A DNA stretch of 64,000 nt from Neocallimastix lanati (nom. inval.) (GCA_016946835.1 JACVTC010000077.1:797501-861500), one strand, 5' to 3'; positions 37,393-49,958 are shown, counted from the stretch's first letter. The notes: generated by a model from the letters alone, not told the origin. Translations and numbers: made by a program.

Positions 37393-40300
37393 AATGACAA
37401 TGGTAGACGATCAAACAATATTACCTATAATTAATAATAATATTAAAGAAAAACAAAAATGTAATGACCTTAATATAAACAATAATAGTAACACTACACA
37501 AAATACATTAAATAGACCAATTGAAATTATAGCAGCCGCTACTCGAAATTCAAGAAATAAATTAAACAAACATAATGAAAAACCATACAATAGAAAGGAA
37601 GTGAGATTTAATTTAAAGGACAATCCAAAACCAATACAAACGGCAGCTATGAGTCATAATAATATTAATAATAATACTAGTGATAATAAAATTAGTACTA
37701 ATAATAGTATTAATAATAATTATAATAATAATATTAATAATAAAAATAATATCGATTATAGTAATACAAATGCTAATAATAATTATAATAATATTAATAA
37801 TCATAAGAATAATAAGAATAATGAATATGAAAACAATAATAAGAATAATAATAATAAAATTAATCATAATATAGACAATTATAACGATAATGCGAATAAT
37901 GATAATAAAAATAATAATACTATAGATAATTATAATAGTAATAATGATTTTAATGAAAATAAGGAAAATAATACTTACGACTATTTTAAAGAAAATACTG
38001 TCACCAATAATGATGATAATACTCATAACAATACAAGCAATACCCAAAGGGTTGAACGAGAAGATATAGAACCTAATGAAGATGTAATTATGATAGAAGA
38101 ATCTGAAGATGATGAAGATAATGATGCTGATAAAGAAAATTATAACTCTAAAAATTATAATAATATTTTACCTGGTAGATCTAAGAATTTTAATAATATA
38201 ATTAAGGAAAACCCGGATATGGCCTCTAATAGTGAAAATCGTAAAACAGAAAAACTAGAATATCTTGATCCTTCCTTTATAACAGAGAAAAATATTCGAA
38301 ATGTTAAAGGTAAAAATAGGGAAGAAAAAATTAAAGATATAAAGAATAAAGCTAAGAAAATAAATACCGACATTGAGCAAAGTGAAACTTCTTTTAAGAA
38401 ACCTGAAAAACACATCAAACTTATGGAAAAATTTGGTGATTATTATATTCAAGATTTAATAAAAGAAATTGCATCAACTGATGTAATAACAAAATTAGTT
38501 TACCTTTTAGATCTTTTTCCAAAATTCCGTACAGAATTTTTAAAAGCTTTAAAATTAGCGCCTAAACAAACAATAACAAATGTGATGACGGTTATCACAA
38601 AACATAAAATAATTAAAGTTTGCGGTAAAGTAGAAAATAATGACTGTGAAATATTTTTAGATACGTGTGCTAGTGTCAACTTTATCACACGTTCTGCTTT
38701 AAATAAATTAAAAATCAACAAACCTTCTATTGGTAGAATTTCTGAAACAATATTTCAAGCGTACTCTAATTCTTCAACAGAGAGTGATATCTATGACTTA
38801 CAGATTTCTATTGGTAGTAAAACTTTTAATGAATATTTCAGAGTAATAGAAAAGGATGATATTTTCGATATCTTAATTGGTGTTGATTCTCTAAAGAATA
38901 ATAGATTTGATATTAACTTAGTAGATGATACTTTATATTATATTGATGAAAATAATAATTACATTAAACTAGCAGATCTATTTTATGATATCAATCTTAA
39001 TAATACTTACAAGGATGATGAGGATATAGAAAAACATCAAAATACAAAATCTGAACCTTTTTTATTAACAATTACAGTTACCAATGATAAAGAAATTACG
39101 AACACTAATGAATTACCTAACACGAAAGAACATTTAATTAACGAAATAATATCTTCTGTTCCTAATAAATTTAAAAATAAAATTAGTAAATTATTTTTTA
39201 AATTTAAAAATGTAGTTGCAATTAAAACAGATGATTTAGGAAGGTCAAAATTATTACCTCACAGGATTGAATTAATTCCAAAATCTTCACCCATAAAGTT
39301 AAAAGCTTACCGTTTATCCAAAGCGCAAACAAAAGCTCTAAAGGAAATTTTGATTAAGCTAATAGAAAACAAACTAATAGAGCCATCCTACTCTTCATGG
39401 GCATTTCCAGTAGTACTAGTTCCAAAGAAAAACGGCGACTGGAGAATGTGTGTCGACTTTAGGGCTTTAAACAATATAACTATTAAGGATTCCTATGCTT
39501 TGCCCTTAATTGATGACATATTAATGTTTATTGGAAAGAACGCTAAAATACTCTCTACTATTGATCTTTTTTCTGGTTATCATCAGGTTCCAATGAATCC
39601 TGATGATAAAGATAAAACAACATTCACAACGATGTTTGGAAACTATAAATTTTGTGTGATGCCGTTTGGGCTATGTAATGCACCGGCTACATTTCAACGT
39701 GAAATGAACCGGATTTTTTTTGACTTGATTGGAGTATGCTTATTTGTTTACATTGACGATTTAGTAATATTTTCTGACTCAATTGAATCACACATTACTC
39801 ATCTTACTAAAGTATTCCAAATCCTAGCAGACAATGGTTTGAAAATAAACTTAGAAAAATGTTCTTTTTTCAAAGAAGAAGTAGTCCTTCTTGGTCATGT
39901 ATTATCCACAAAAGGTATTGCCCCGATTCCTGATAAGATTAAAGTTATAATTAACTGGCTACCCCCTAAAAATATCACTCAACTTAAATCATTTTTGGGA
40001 GCTGTTGGTTATTATCGGAAATTTATTAAAAATTTTGCTCAGATTGCAAATCCTCTGTTTAACCTCTTAAAGAAAGATGTACCGTATGAATGGTCCGAAA
40101 AGTGCAACATAGCCTTTGAAAAATTAAAAATGTCACTAACGGTTGCCCCTATTTTAACTCCTCCTGATTATTCTAAACCTTTTATTATCCGAACAGATGC
40201 TTCCAGAGATGGACTTGGTGGAGTACTTCTCCAAACAAATGAAAATTCAATTGAAATCCCCATATATTTTGAAAGTAGAACTCTTTCCGCTGCTGAATCT

Positions 40301-40636
40301 AATTATAGTGTTACTGATTTAGAAGGCAAAGCAATATTTCATTGTGTTAAAAAATTTAAACCCTATTTTAGTGGAAGCCCTTTTACCACTATCGTTTATA
40401 CAGACCATAAACCCTTGGTTAGTATATTTGCTAATAGAGAGCCTTCAAATAATCGCCACCTTAAATGGGTTACTGAACTATCAATATTAAATGTTCAAGT
40501 CCAATTTCAAGAGGGGAAGAAGAACGTTATTGCTGACGCTTTATCTAGGTTACCTACAAAAGAAATACATGAAAATAAAGAAATATTAAATGCATTAGTA
40601 AACAATGATGTTTTATCCAATAATAGCAATGTGTAA
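37295..40636 (+). CDS. pol: pol of element B, part before the nested insertion
   Basis: A 1113-codon frame whose last few bases already belong to the LTR of F. Asn-rich N-terminal 250 residues; an acidic patch EDVIMIEESEDDEDND; protease LDTCAS (about 456); reverse transcriptase with YIDD at 819-822; RNase H with RTDASRDG and ADALSRL near the end. The integrase lies beyond element F. Confidence 0.88.
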
Positions 40637-41359
40637 AATGTTCCTTATGGAGCAGATTACAATTACGAAAAAAAAAAAAAAAAAAAAACAACACTATCAA
40701 TAACAATACTCAAATGAAATTTATTTTTTAAAAAAATTCTTTTATTAATCACTTTATTATAAAAATTCTTTTTATTAGTTATTAACTGCAAAATAGTTAA
40801 TAACAACTACATTTTCTTTAATAGAATAATTTTACATGTATTTATATTTTTTCTTAATTATATTATAATATACTATTTCTATTTATTTAAATATATATTC
40901 AATATAAAATAAACAAAAACTAATCTAAAATTAAATAAAGTTATAAAAAACTAAAACTAATTCAATAAGCTTTTTATTCAATTTGTTTTGACTCAAATTG
41001 AATAAGTTCTTATTTATTATTTATTTATTATTCTTTTATTATTAATACTATTAATTATATATTACTATTTAATTTTTATGATTATTAAACTAAACTAAAA
41101 TTAAACTAAACTAAAATTATTAATATATTTTATTACTAAATTTTAGGTTATTTAAAAATTAATTTTATATTTTTAAATTTATATATTATATGAAATATAA
41201 ATTTATTATTAATTTTCATAAATCAATTAATTTCATAAATTAATATATTTTACATAAAATAATGCATTAGCATTATTTTGTAAACGTGAATTACATTAAA
41301 TAATTTAATGTACAAAATAAATTAATTAATGTACTAAAGATATTGATCATATCTTTACA
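40632..41359 (-). repeat. 3' LTR of element F
   Basis: 728 bp, TGTAAA...TTTACA. On the element strand it is preceded by a purine-rich AAAGGGCGAGAT (about 41360-41371), the likely polypurine tract. Confidence 0.92.
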
Positions 41360-41369
41360 ATCTCGCCCT

Positions 41370-44300
41370 TTAAGTCGAGCTCCTGCGAGAATCATTTCTT
41401 GAGGGAAGTTCTATAACAAAGGGTTGATATTTATGTCTTACAATGAAATCATTGGCATGATCATCATTCTTAATAGATTCTTGATCCTTTGTTCTTGTTT
41501 TATTTTTCTTATTTTTTCTAAAGTATTCCTGAATTAATTGTTTATCTAAAATTTGATCTTCATCTATCCAAGAGTCTTCATTTGATCCTTTCCAAGAGAT
41601 AAGAAAACGATTCTTTCCTTTATAAGTTCTCATATTAATTATTTTATCTGGAATCATATCGGAATTATTTGTAGTTAAATTTATACTCTTTCGTTTATTA
41701 ACATTTCTATCTTCAAATTCATTCTCATAATAAGGTTCAAGTAAAGAAACATGAAAAATTGGATGACAATGCATATTATTAGGTAGTTTAAGTTTGTACG
41801 CTAAGGGACTAACTTTTTCAATTATTTCAAAAGGACCTATCAATTGATCGGCTAGTTTTCTTTTAACATTCTTAGTAGTAGATCCTTTAAGTAACCAAAC
41901 TTTTTTACCGACTTCGAAATTAGGGGAAGGAAGTCTTTTCAAATCGGCGTATTTTTTATAAGTTTTCTTAGCTTCTTCTAAGTTTCTTTTTAAAAATTCA
42001 ATATTTTTATTAATATCTAATATTCTTTTTTCAGCTCTACTTGGTCTTTCTGAGGATGGAATCTCAGGACTAAATTTAGGATTAAAACCATAGTTTGCGA
42101 AGAATGGTGATTGATTTATAGATTGATGTAAAGTATTATTGTAAGCGAATTCAGCGAAAGGTAGTAAATCGACCCAATTATTTTGCCTTTCATTTATGAA
42201 ACAACGAAGATATTGTTCCAATATTCCGTTCACCCTCTCCGTTTGACCATCAGTCTCCGGATGGTTGGAGGTAGAAAGAGAATGAGTAATATCAAGAAGT
42301 TTACATAAGCGATTCCAAAATTCAGATGTAAATTGCGATCCTCTATCAGAAATAATAGAATCAGGGAAACCATGTAATTTAAAAATATTCGAGATAAAAG
42401 CATCAGCAGCAATTGAAGCAGTAGGAAGACAACGAAAAGGAATAAAATGAGCCATTTTAGTCAAACGATCAACAACAACCATAATTGTAGTCATATCTTT
42501 AGACTTAGGTAATTCAACGATAAAATCCATAGAAATATCAGACCAAGCTCTATTAGGAGTGGACAAGGGTGAAAGAAGTCCATATGGCTTGTGTCTAGGA
42601 ATTTTTGATTTACAGCAAACTTCACAAGACTTAATAAATTTTTTAACATCAAGAGAAAAATTAGGCCACCAAAAATTGCGGCTAAGTAATTCTTGAGTCT
42701 TAGAAACACCAAAATGACCAGCAGTAGGAGAGTCATGATGGAGTTCAAGAACTCTCGTTCGAATCGATTTAGGAACATAAATCAGATTATTAAAGAGTAA
42801 AAATCCTTCTTTATCAATCATAAATTTATTAATATTTTGAATTTTAGGGTTAACAGCATTATTAATAGATAAGGATGATTTAACAGAATTATAGAATTCA
42901 TCATTCTCAAGAGCATTCAAAATAGAATTAGCAAGGGTATCATTATTAATAGTAAAACAGTTAATAACACGACAAGAAGAATTAAATTCAAAATTAAATA
43001 AATGATCACTTCTCCTAGATAGTAAATCAGGTTTACCCGATTTTTTCCCAGATCTATAGACAATATTAAAATCAAAACGAGATAAAAATTCATACCATCT
43101 AATTTGACGTTGCGAAAGCATTTCCGGTTTTCTAGGAAATGTTAAATTTTTATGATCAGTGTAAATAGTAAAGGGATGACGAGCACCCTCTAAAAAGTGA
43201 CGCCATTGCTCTAAAGCAACTTTAATAGCGAGAAGTTCCTTATCATAAATGGGGTAGTTTCTTTGAGACTTGGTCAAACTCGAAGAAATAAAGGCAACTG
43301 GATGGAGATTGCCATCAACTTCTTGAGAAAGTACAGCTCCAACTGCAAAGTTACTAGCATCAGTTTCAACGATAAACGGTTTATTACTATCAGGATTAAT
43401 TAAAATTGGAGCAGATGTGAAAAGTTCTTTCAATTTAACAAAAGCATTCTGTTGCTCAGGTCCCCAAATAAAAGGTACATTTTTACGAGTGAGTTTATGT
43501 ATTGGTAAAGCTATTTTGGCAAAATCTTTAATGAAAACTCTATAATAATTACAAAGTCCAATAAATGACTGAACTTCTTTGACATTAGTAGGTACAGGCC
43601 AATCTAAAATAGCTTTAATTTTTTCAGGATCAGGTTTAAGACCATCTTTAGATATGATGTAGCCCAGGAAGGAGGTTTCCGTTACATCGAATTCACATTT
43701 TTCTAGTTTAACATATAAATTATTATCTAAAAGTTTTTTCAACACTTTTCTAACATGTTCATGATGTTCTTCTAAGTTATTTGAATAAATAAGAATATCG
43801 TCGATATATGAGATAACAAAATCATCTAAGTAGTCACTAAGAACATCATTTATAAAATGTTGAAATGTAGCAGGTGCATTCTTTAACCCAAAAGGCATAA
43901 CAAGATATTCATAATGTCCATAACGAGTTCTAAAAGCAATCTTATACTCATCACCTTCTTTTATTCTTACTAAGTTATATGCAGATTTAAGATCTAACTT
44001 AGTAAAATATTTAGCACCTTTAACTCTGTCAATTAATTCACTTATTAATGGTAAAGGATATGAATTTCTAATAGTCATTTCATTTAATTTTCTGTAATCA
44101 ATACATAATCTCAAAGTGCCATCTTTCTTTTTAACAAATAAGACAGGGGCACCAGCTGGTGATTTGGATTTTCTAATAAATCCTTTTGCTAAGTTTTCTT
44201 TAATATACTTTTTCAATTCATCCCTTTCTGCTTCTGTTAAAGGATAAATAGGACCATAGAATAGAATTGAATTATCCTTTAAATTTATTTCACAATCATA

Positions 44301-46271
44301 TTCTCTATGGGGAGGTAATTTATCACAATTCTTTTCATCAAAAACTTCAATATAATCGAGATAACAAGGAGGAATAGAAATTTTATTATCACTATCGTTA
44401 ACAATATTATTATTATCTAAATTCTGAATAATCAGACAGTTACACAAATTGTCTAACACACAATTTTGATAAGAAAAAAAATAGTTTGTTGGTTCGGCGA
44501 CCAATTTACTTTCTTTATTTAAAATTTCATTTTTACATGATTTAATAAAATTACATGATTTTTTGATTTTATCTATTGTACTAAGTTCTCTAAAATTACA
44601 AAAGTTAATTTTTTCTTTACTACAATCATTATCTTTAACACTAATATTAATACTATCACTATCACTATCACTATCACTATCACTATAACTATCACTATCA
44701 TTAATGGTTCTAACTTTTCTTCCACGGACGTATTCAGCTTCGCTTTCTGATTCGGAATCCCAGAGGGGTTTACACTTATATGGAGTACTTGGTTCATAGG
44801 AATTTTCTTCTTCAGGTTCGATATCGATCTTACACTTCTTTGAACCTTTCTTGCTTCTATTTTTGTTTTTTCTTTTTCTTTTACCATTATTACAGTTCCT
44901 AGCGCAATAACCAGAAGGAAAGGATATTTTTCTTGAATCATGATAATTCATTGGACAATGCTTTTCAATCCAAGGAATACCTAGAATGATATCTACATCA
45001 GGAATATAAAGTGCATAGAGTTGAATAACTTCAAAATGGTTCTTGAATCGTAAGATACACTTTTCAGTTTGTTCGTAGATGGTAGAGATACCATATCCTA
45101 GTCCAGTAACATTGAAAGATCTTTTAACTTCATTCAATTTAATTTTGTTTTTATTAACGAACGAAGGATGAATAAAATTCAAATCCGAGCCAGAGTCGAT
45201 AAGAACCCTAACTGGAACTTCTTCAATATCATTTGTTTTTATATAGAAAGTAATTATATTGTTCTTTCTTTTATTCATAGCATTTTCTTCATCAGTAATA
45301 GCTCTAATTTTTTGAGCATCATCGGATTCCTTGATCATTCTAATTCTTCTTAATTTTGCCGATGGAAGATTTTCATCTGTTTCTCTAATTTTATTCTTGT
45401 GTTTAACTCCAGAAGGTCTTTTTCTGTTAGGACAATTAAACTGTAAGTGTCCTGGTTGTTTACATAAAAAACAAAGACCTTTTTTCTTTTCTTCAGAAAA
45501 GTCTCTTTTATTTTCAACATATAAATTTTGATTATAGTTCTGGTTGTATCTTCTATATCTATCATTTTTGATCCTAAATAAATCAACATCCATAGGATCA
45601 TCACGACGACTACTATTTCTCTGGTTGTGGTTACTGTTTTGTTGCGAATTTCTAACTCGTTGCTGATTATAATAGAATTCAACAAGATTAGTTCGCTTTG
45701 ACAAATTTTCAATTTGAATTACATCGGTATACAACTTGTTAAGGGAATCTGGATTTGGGTTAACAACGGCTAATTGTTCCCTCATTTTGTAATGTAATCC
45801 TTTAAGAAACATATAAATTTTGGCTGATTCGTTGAAGTCCGAATTTTGGCAAGTTGTTTTGAACTGGTTAATATATTCTAACACTTGCCCATATTTTTTC
45901 TGACGAATGGTATCTAATTTACCATTAGCCACAATTGTCTCCACTTCTGGATCCCCATAATTAATTTTAAGTTCCCTCTTAAAATTATTTAAATTATCGA
46001 TCAAGGGATCTTCATTATCCCATAGATTTGAGGCCCAATTTAAAGGATCACCTCTTAAGAATGAGGTTATAAATCTAACCTTTGATCTATCGTCTGGAAA
46101 GTCATCTGGGGTATCCTCAAAGTTCATATTTACAATTGTGAGGAACCCTTTAAGTTCTTTTCTTTCACCGTTAAAAATCGGTGGCTTACTGACCTTCAGT
46201 TTTTCTTCTCGTCCACGTTCCGCCATATCTTCAATGTGGAGGTTTCTTAGCCTAATATTAAGTTCTTCCAC
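41370..46271 (-). CDS. gag-pol: gag-pol polyprotein of element F
   Basis: 1633 codons in a single uninterrupted frame with no gag stop, as in Tf1/sushi-type chromoviruses. Gag region to about residue 260; CCHC knuckle CFLCKQPGHLQFNC (about 266-279); protease LIDSGSDLNF (about 356); an SD-repeat acidic stretch; reverse transcriptase with YIDD (about 820); RNase H with ETDASNFAVG (about 968); integrase zinc motif with GHFG and CEVCCKSK (about 1180-1220), core DISMDF, SDRGSQF, DGQTERVN (about 1245-1350); C-terminal chromodomain-like FLISWKGSNEDSWIDEDQI (about 1560-1580). Chromodomains in this group direct integration to marked chromatin, a targeting mode different from that inferred for the surrounding stack. 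Confidence 0.93.
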   Translation of the reverse strand: MEELNIRLRNLHIEDMAERGREEKLKVSKPPIFNGERKELKGFLTIVNMNFEDTPDDFPDDRSKVRFITSFLRGDPLNWASNLWDNEDPLIDNLNNFKRELKINYGDPEVETIVANGKLDTIRQKKYGQVLEYINQFKTTCQNSDFNESAKIYMFLKGLHYKMREQLAVVNPNPDSLNKLYTDVIQIENLSKRTNLVEFYYNQQRVRNSQQNSNHNQRNSSRRDDPMDVDLFRIKNDRYRRYNQNYNQNLYVENKRDFSEEKKKGLCFLCKQPGHLQFNCPNRKRPSGVKHKNKIRETDENLPSAKLRRIRMIKESDDAQKIRAITDEENAMNKRKNNIITFYIKTNDIEEVPVRVLIDSGSDLNFIHPSFVNKNKIKLNEVKRSFNVTGLGYGISTIYEQTEKCILRFKNHFEVIQLYALYIPDVDIILGIPWIEKHCPMNYHDSRKISFPSGYCARNCNNGKRKRKNKNRSKKGSKKCKIDIEPEEENSYEPSTPYKCKPLWDSESESEAEYVRGRKVRTINDSDSYSDSDSDSDSDSINISVKDNDCSKEKINFCNFRELSTIDKIKKSCNFIKSCKNEILNKESKLVAEPTNYFFSYQNCVLDNLCNCLIIQNLDNNNIVNDSDNKISIPPCYLDYIEVFDEKNCDKLPPHREYDCEINLKDNSILFYGPIYPLTEAERDELKKYIKENLAKGFIRKSKSPAGAPVLFVKKKDGTLRLCIDYRKLNEMTIRNSYPLPLISELIDRVKGAKYFTKLDLKSAYNLVRIKEGDEYKIAFRTRYGHYEYLVMPFGLKNAPATFQHFINDVLSDYLDDFVISYIDDILIYSNNLEEHHEHVRKVLKKLLDNNLYVKLEKCEFDVTETSFLGYIISKDGLKPDPEKIKAILDWPVPTNVKEVQSFIGLCNYYRVFIKDFAKIALPIHKLTRKNVPFIWGPEQQNAFVKLKELFTSAPILINPDSNKPFIVETDASNFAVGAVLSQEVDGNLHPVAFISSSLTKSQRNYPIYDKELLAIKVALEQWRHFLEGARHPFTIYTDHKNLTFPRKPEMLSQRQIRWYEFLSRFDFNIVYRSGKKSGKPDLLSRRSDHLFNFEFNSSCRVINCFTINNDTLANSILNALENDEFYNSVKSSLSINNAVNPKIQNINKFMIDKEGFLLFNNLIYVPKSIRTRVLELHHDSPTAGHFGVSKTQELLSRNFWWPNFSLDVKKFIKSCEVCCKSKIPRHKPYGLLSPLSTPNRAWSDISMDFIVELPKSKDMTTIMVVVDRLTKMAHFIPFRCLPTASIAADAFISNIFKLHGFPDSIISDRGSQFTSEFWNRLCKLLDITHSLSTSNHPETDGQTERVNGILEQYLRCFINERQNNWVDLLPFAEFAYNNTLHQSINQSPFFANYGFNPKFSPEIPSSERPSRAEKRILDINKNIEFLKRNLEEAKKTYKKYADLKRLPSPNFEVGKKVWLLKGSTTKNVKRKLADQLIGPFEIIEKVSPLAYKLKLPNNMHCHPIFHVSLLEPYYENEFEDRNVNKRKSINLTTNNSDMIPDKIINMRTYKGKNRFLISWKGSNEDSWIDEDQILDKQLIQEYFRKNKKNKTRTKDQESIKNDDHANDFIVRHKYQPFVIELPSRNDSRRSST

Positions 46272-46540
46272 TTTGAAAAAATAAAATTAAAAGAATTCTT
46301 ATATACGATTATTATTTTTATTTAAATTTACTATTATAATATTATGTAAAGTCGACTTGGCTCTAACCGCTTGAAATGGTGCCCGTCGAGTAACAAAATT
46401 ATTATAATAATAATAAGTTTAAATAAAAATAATCTCAAATATTCCAATATAATTAGTAATCACGGCGGCGACTTAATGGGTGCAATTATAATTAGTACTT
46501 CTTCAAATAGTACTTCTTCTATTATTACTTCTTGTTTCTT

Positions 46541-46771
46541 CTCTTAGTAATTCTTCAAATGGTAGTTTTCTAATAGGTAGTTCTCTAATTGGTAATTCTC
46601 TAACTGGTAGTTTTCTAACAGGTAGTTCTCTAATTGGTAATTCTCTAACTGGTAGTTTTCTAACTGGTAGTTTTCTAACTGGTAGTTCTCTAATTGGTAG
46701 TTCTTTAATTGGTAGTTCTTTAACTGGTAGTTCTCTAACTGGTAGTTCTTTAACTGGTAGTTCTCTAATCT
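46541..46771 (-). repeat. 15-bp minisatellite in the leader of element F
   Basis: About 15 units of GGTAGTTCTCTAACT and close variants (read on the + strand) lie between the 5' LTR and the polyprotein start. One minus-strand frame gives repeated ENYQL, but there is no other sign of coding. The GGTAGTT core also occurs in the hairpin beside the LTR. Confidence 0.85.
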
Positions 46772-46797
46772 CGTGATCGTAACGTGCTCCACTTTTT

Positions 46798-46816
46798 ATA
46801 ACAAGGTAGTTGTTAT
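46798..46816 (-). promoter_or_regulatory. Inverted repeat abutting the 5' LTR of element F
   Basis: ATAACAA-GGTAG-TTGTTAT: a perfect 7-bp stem with a 5-nt loop, placed exactly where a primer site should be. No TGG-type tRNA site is seen. Tf1/sushi relatives self-prime by folding the RNA 5' end onto this place, so a structured site is plausible, but the role here is inferred. Confidence 0.5.
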
Positions 46817-47543
46817 TGTAAAATGTTCCTTATGGAGCAGATTACAATTACGAAAAAAAAAAAAAAAAAAAACAACACTATCAATAACAATACTCAAATG
46901 AAATTTATTTTTTAAAAAAATTCTTTTATTAATCACTTTATTATAAAAATTCTTTTTATTAGTTATTAACTGCAAAATAGTTAATAACAACTACATTTTC
47001 TTTAATAGAATAATTTTACATGTATTTATATTTTTTCTTAATTATATTATAATATACTATTTCTATTTATTTAAATATATATTCAATATAAAATAAACAA
47101 AAACTAATCTAAAATTAAATAAAGTTATAAAAAACTAAAACTAATTCAATAAGCTTTTTATTCAATTTGTTTTGACTCAAATTGAATAAGTTCTTATTTA
47201 TTATTTATTTATTATTCTTTTATTATTAATACTATTAATTATATATTACTATTTAATTTTTATGATTATTAAACTAAACTAAAATTAAACTAAACTAAAA
47301 TTATTAATATATTTTATTACTAAATTTTAGGTTATTTAAAAATTAATTTTATATTTTTAAATTTATATATTATATGAAATATAAATTTATTATTAATTTT
47401 CATAAATCAATTAATTTCATAAATTAATATATTTTACATAAAATAATGCATTAGCATTATTTTGTAAACGTGAATTACATTAAATAATTTAATGTACAAA
47501 ATAAATTAATTAATGTACTAAAGATATTGATCATATCTTTACA
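46817..47543 (-). repeat. 5' LTR of element F
   Basis: 727 bp, virtually identical to 40632-41359; on the element strand it precedes the leader and gag-pol frame. Confidence 0.92.
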
Positions 47544-48714
47544 CAATGATAGTATAAATAAATTTATGAATGAATTTATAAATAAGAGAATTATAAATAT
47601 TGATGGTGTGGAATATCTTAAACAAGGAGAACAACTGAGAAGAATAGTTCACAACAAAGAAGAGAAGCAAAAATTAATCGAAGAAGCCCATGGTCTAGGC
47701 CATGAAGGAGCTTATAAAACTTATAGCAGACTGAAGAGGGATTACTACTGGGGAAATATGAAAAAAGATATACAAATACTAATAAAATGTTGTCACAAGT
47801 GTCAAACTTGTCGACCACAAAAATTAAATAAATATACCGAAAATATTGCAACTGTACCTGAATATCCTTTCTCAAGAGTTGGGTTGGATCTAATAGGACC
47901 GTTATCTATAACAAATAAAGGTAATAGATATATAATTGTATTAGTAGATTATCTTACCAAATGGGTGGAAGCAGAACCCTTACAATCTGCCGAATCTCAA
48001 GATGTAATAAATTTTCTCAAGAAAATATTTGCACGACATGGTGTTCCTGAAATTTTAGTTACTGACAATGGTCCACAGTTTACTTCCGATAAGACAAAAG
48101 CATTTTTGGACCTTAACGACATTTATGTAAATTATGTAGCAACCTATCACCCCTCGTCTAATGGAGAAGTAGAAAACAGAAATAGGGAAATAGGTAAGTA
48201 TCTCAGGTTACTCGGAGAAGAGGATTCGCAGTGGGACGAAACACTTTATAGTGCTCTTTGGGCTTTAAGAACGTGCAAGAATGAAGTTACGAAACACAGC
48301 AGCTTTGAATTGTTGTATGGTCGGAGAGACTTACAACCATTCGAACTCACTGTTAATGTCGAATCCAAAAATGACTGGGAAGACGAAGAAGAATTTTGGC
48401 TGAGGAAATTTATTAACCATGACCGTTGGATCCGTGAAGCAATAAAGAACATTGAAACAGCAAACAAGTTGTGGGAAGATCGTAGAAAACAAATAAAAAG
48501 AATGAGAGCAAAGTATAAGCCAGGTGATCTTGTTTTGGTCAAATTGTTCAACAGAAAGAAGCTGGATCCGTTTTTCACAGGCCCACTAAAGATCGTAAAA
48601 CAAGAGTTCAATACAGTAACAGTTTGCGATCCAGTAACTGGGGAAGTTGCTGATAGGAACATTCATTTAAAAAACATTATTCCATATTTCACAGAATTGA
48701 ATTTAGAAGAATAA
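47544..48714 (+). CDS. Integrase part of element B pol, right of the nested insertion
   Basis: Open frame of about 390 codons continuing B sequence after F. HHCC zinc motif (HGLGHEGAYKTYSRLKRDYY ... CHKCQTC), core motifs GLDLIGPL, TDNGPQF and SNGEVENRN, then a basic C-terminal domain with GPLKIVKQ, closely matching the integrase of A. Probably not expressed by itself. Part of the fossil B. Confidence 0.88.
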
Positions 48715-48731
48715 GGATACATATATATATA

Positions 48732-48794
<63 letters not shown>

Positions 48795-48799
48795 AACAG

Positions 48800-48842
<43 letters not shown>

Positions 48843-49100
48843 TAAATTATATTGAAACTTCAAAACCTCAAAATTGAAATTTCAAAATCTGAATTTAAAA
48901 CTTATAATTTTGAAATTTATTTTATTCATTACTTAACATTTGATAAATTTTATCTCAAAAAAAAAAAAAAAAAAAAAAAAAATAATAATAATAATAATAA
49001 TTATATATAAGAACTGATTATATTAGATATAATAATAAAATATATAAACATAGATAGTATAGATAGTATAATTAACTATAATATAGACAATATAACGTAA

Positions 49101-49385
49101 TAGATAGTATAATAATATAAATATTATATATTGAGTAAAATAATAAAATATTAATAATATAACAAATAGATAGTATAATAATATAAATATTATATATTGA
49201 GTAAAATAATAAAATATTGATAATATAACAAATAGATAGTATAATAATATAAATATTATATATTGAGTAAAATAATAAAATATAGATGAAATAACAAAAA
49301 GATAGTATAATAATATATATTATTAACTAAAATAACAAAATAGATAGTATTATAATATAAAATAATATGAATGTTATAGATAGAT
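49101..49385 (+). repeat. 66-bp tandem repeat in the 3' region of element B
   Basis: The unit starting TAGATAGTATAATAATATAA recurs at 49101, 49167 and 49233 (period 66), with a fourth, degenerate copy near 49299 and shorter AGATAGTAT echoes on both sides. Confidence 0.85.
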
Positions 49386-49791
49386 ATAATAATATAATAA
49401 TATATAAAAATAATAATAGTATATATTTTAAAACCATAGGTTCAACACTAAATTAAGACATTGATTCAAAAGATTATTTTATTTTTTTTAATTGTAATTT
49501 TATTTGGATAATAATGATTATAATACATATTAATGATAATTAAAAAAATACATGGCGAAAAGAAAATAATGTGAACATAATGAGATTTGACAAAGAAATT
49601 TGACGTTATAAATTCTAAATTATACGATATTTCCAAATATATATATATTTATATAACAAATGGTAACAATGAAATTAAATCAATTAATAAAAATAATAAT
49701 TGAATGTAATTATCAATTTAAATATGTAATCATCAATTTAAATATATTATAATAATAATAATAATAATAATAACATAATATACATACCTAA

Positions 49792-49848
<57 letters not shown>

Positions 49849-49958
49849 CCATGAATAAGACATTTACATTGATAAACTTCACATGTTCAATGAATTAATA
49901 ATTGACCAATAAAATAATAATAATTAATATAAAATTTTTTTTTGAACAAAGATTAATT

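Larger units (their letters stand above)
40632..47543 (-). mobile_element. Chromovirus-type Ty3/Gypsy element F nested in element B (looks whole)
   Basis: 6.9 kb on the minus strand, with LTRs 40632-41359 and 46817-47543 that differ by about one base in a poly(A) run. Ends are TGTAAA...TTTACA. Flanked on both sides by the 5-bp duplication CAATG of element B sequence (40627-40631, 47544-47548). One long gag-pol frame with a C-terminal chromodomain-like segment. Whole, no evident break, very recent, and necessarily younger than B. Confidence 0.93.

Noticed and set aside
37613-38047. Ile-rich frames on both strands inside B pol
   Set aside because: They are shadows of Asn-rich (AAT)n coding sequence.
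46544-46792. Minus-strand frame with repeated ENYQL units
   Set aside because: It results from the 15-bp minisatellite, has no non-repetitive coding part, and lies in the leader of element F.
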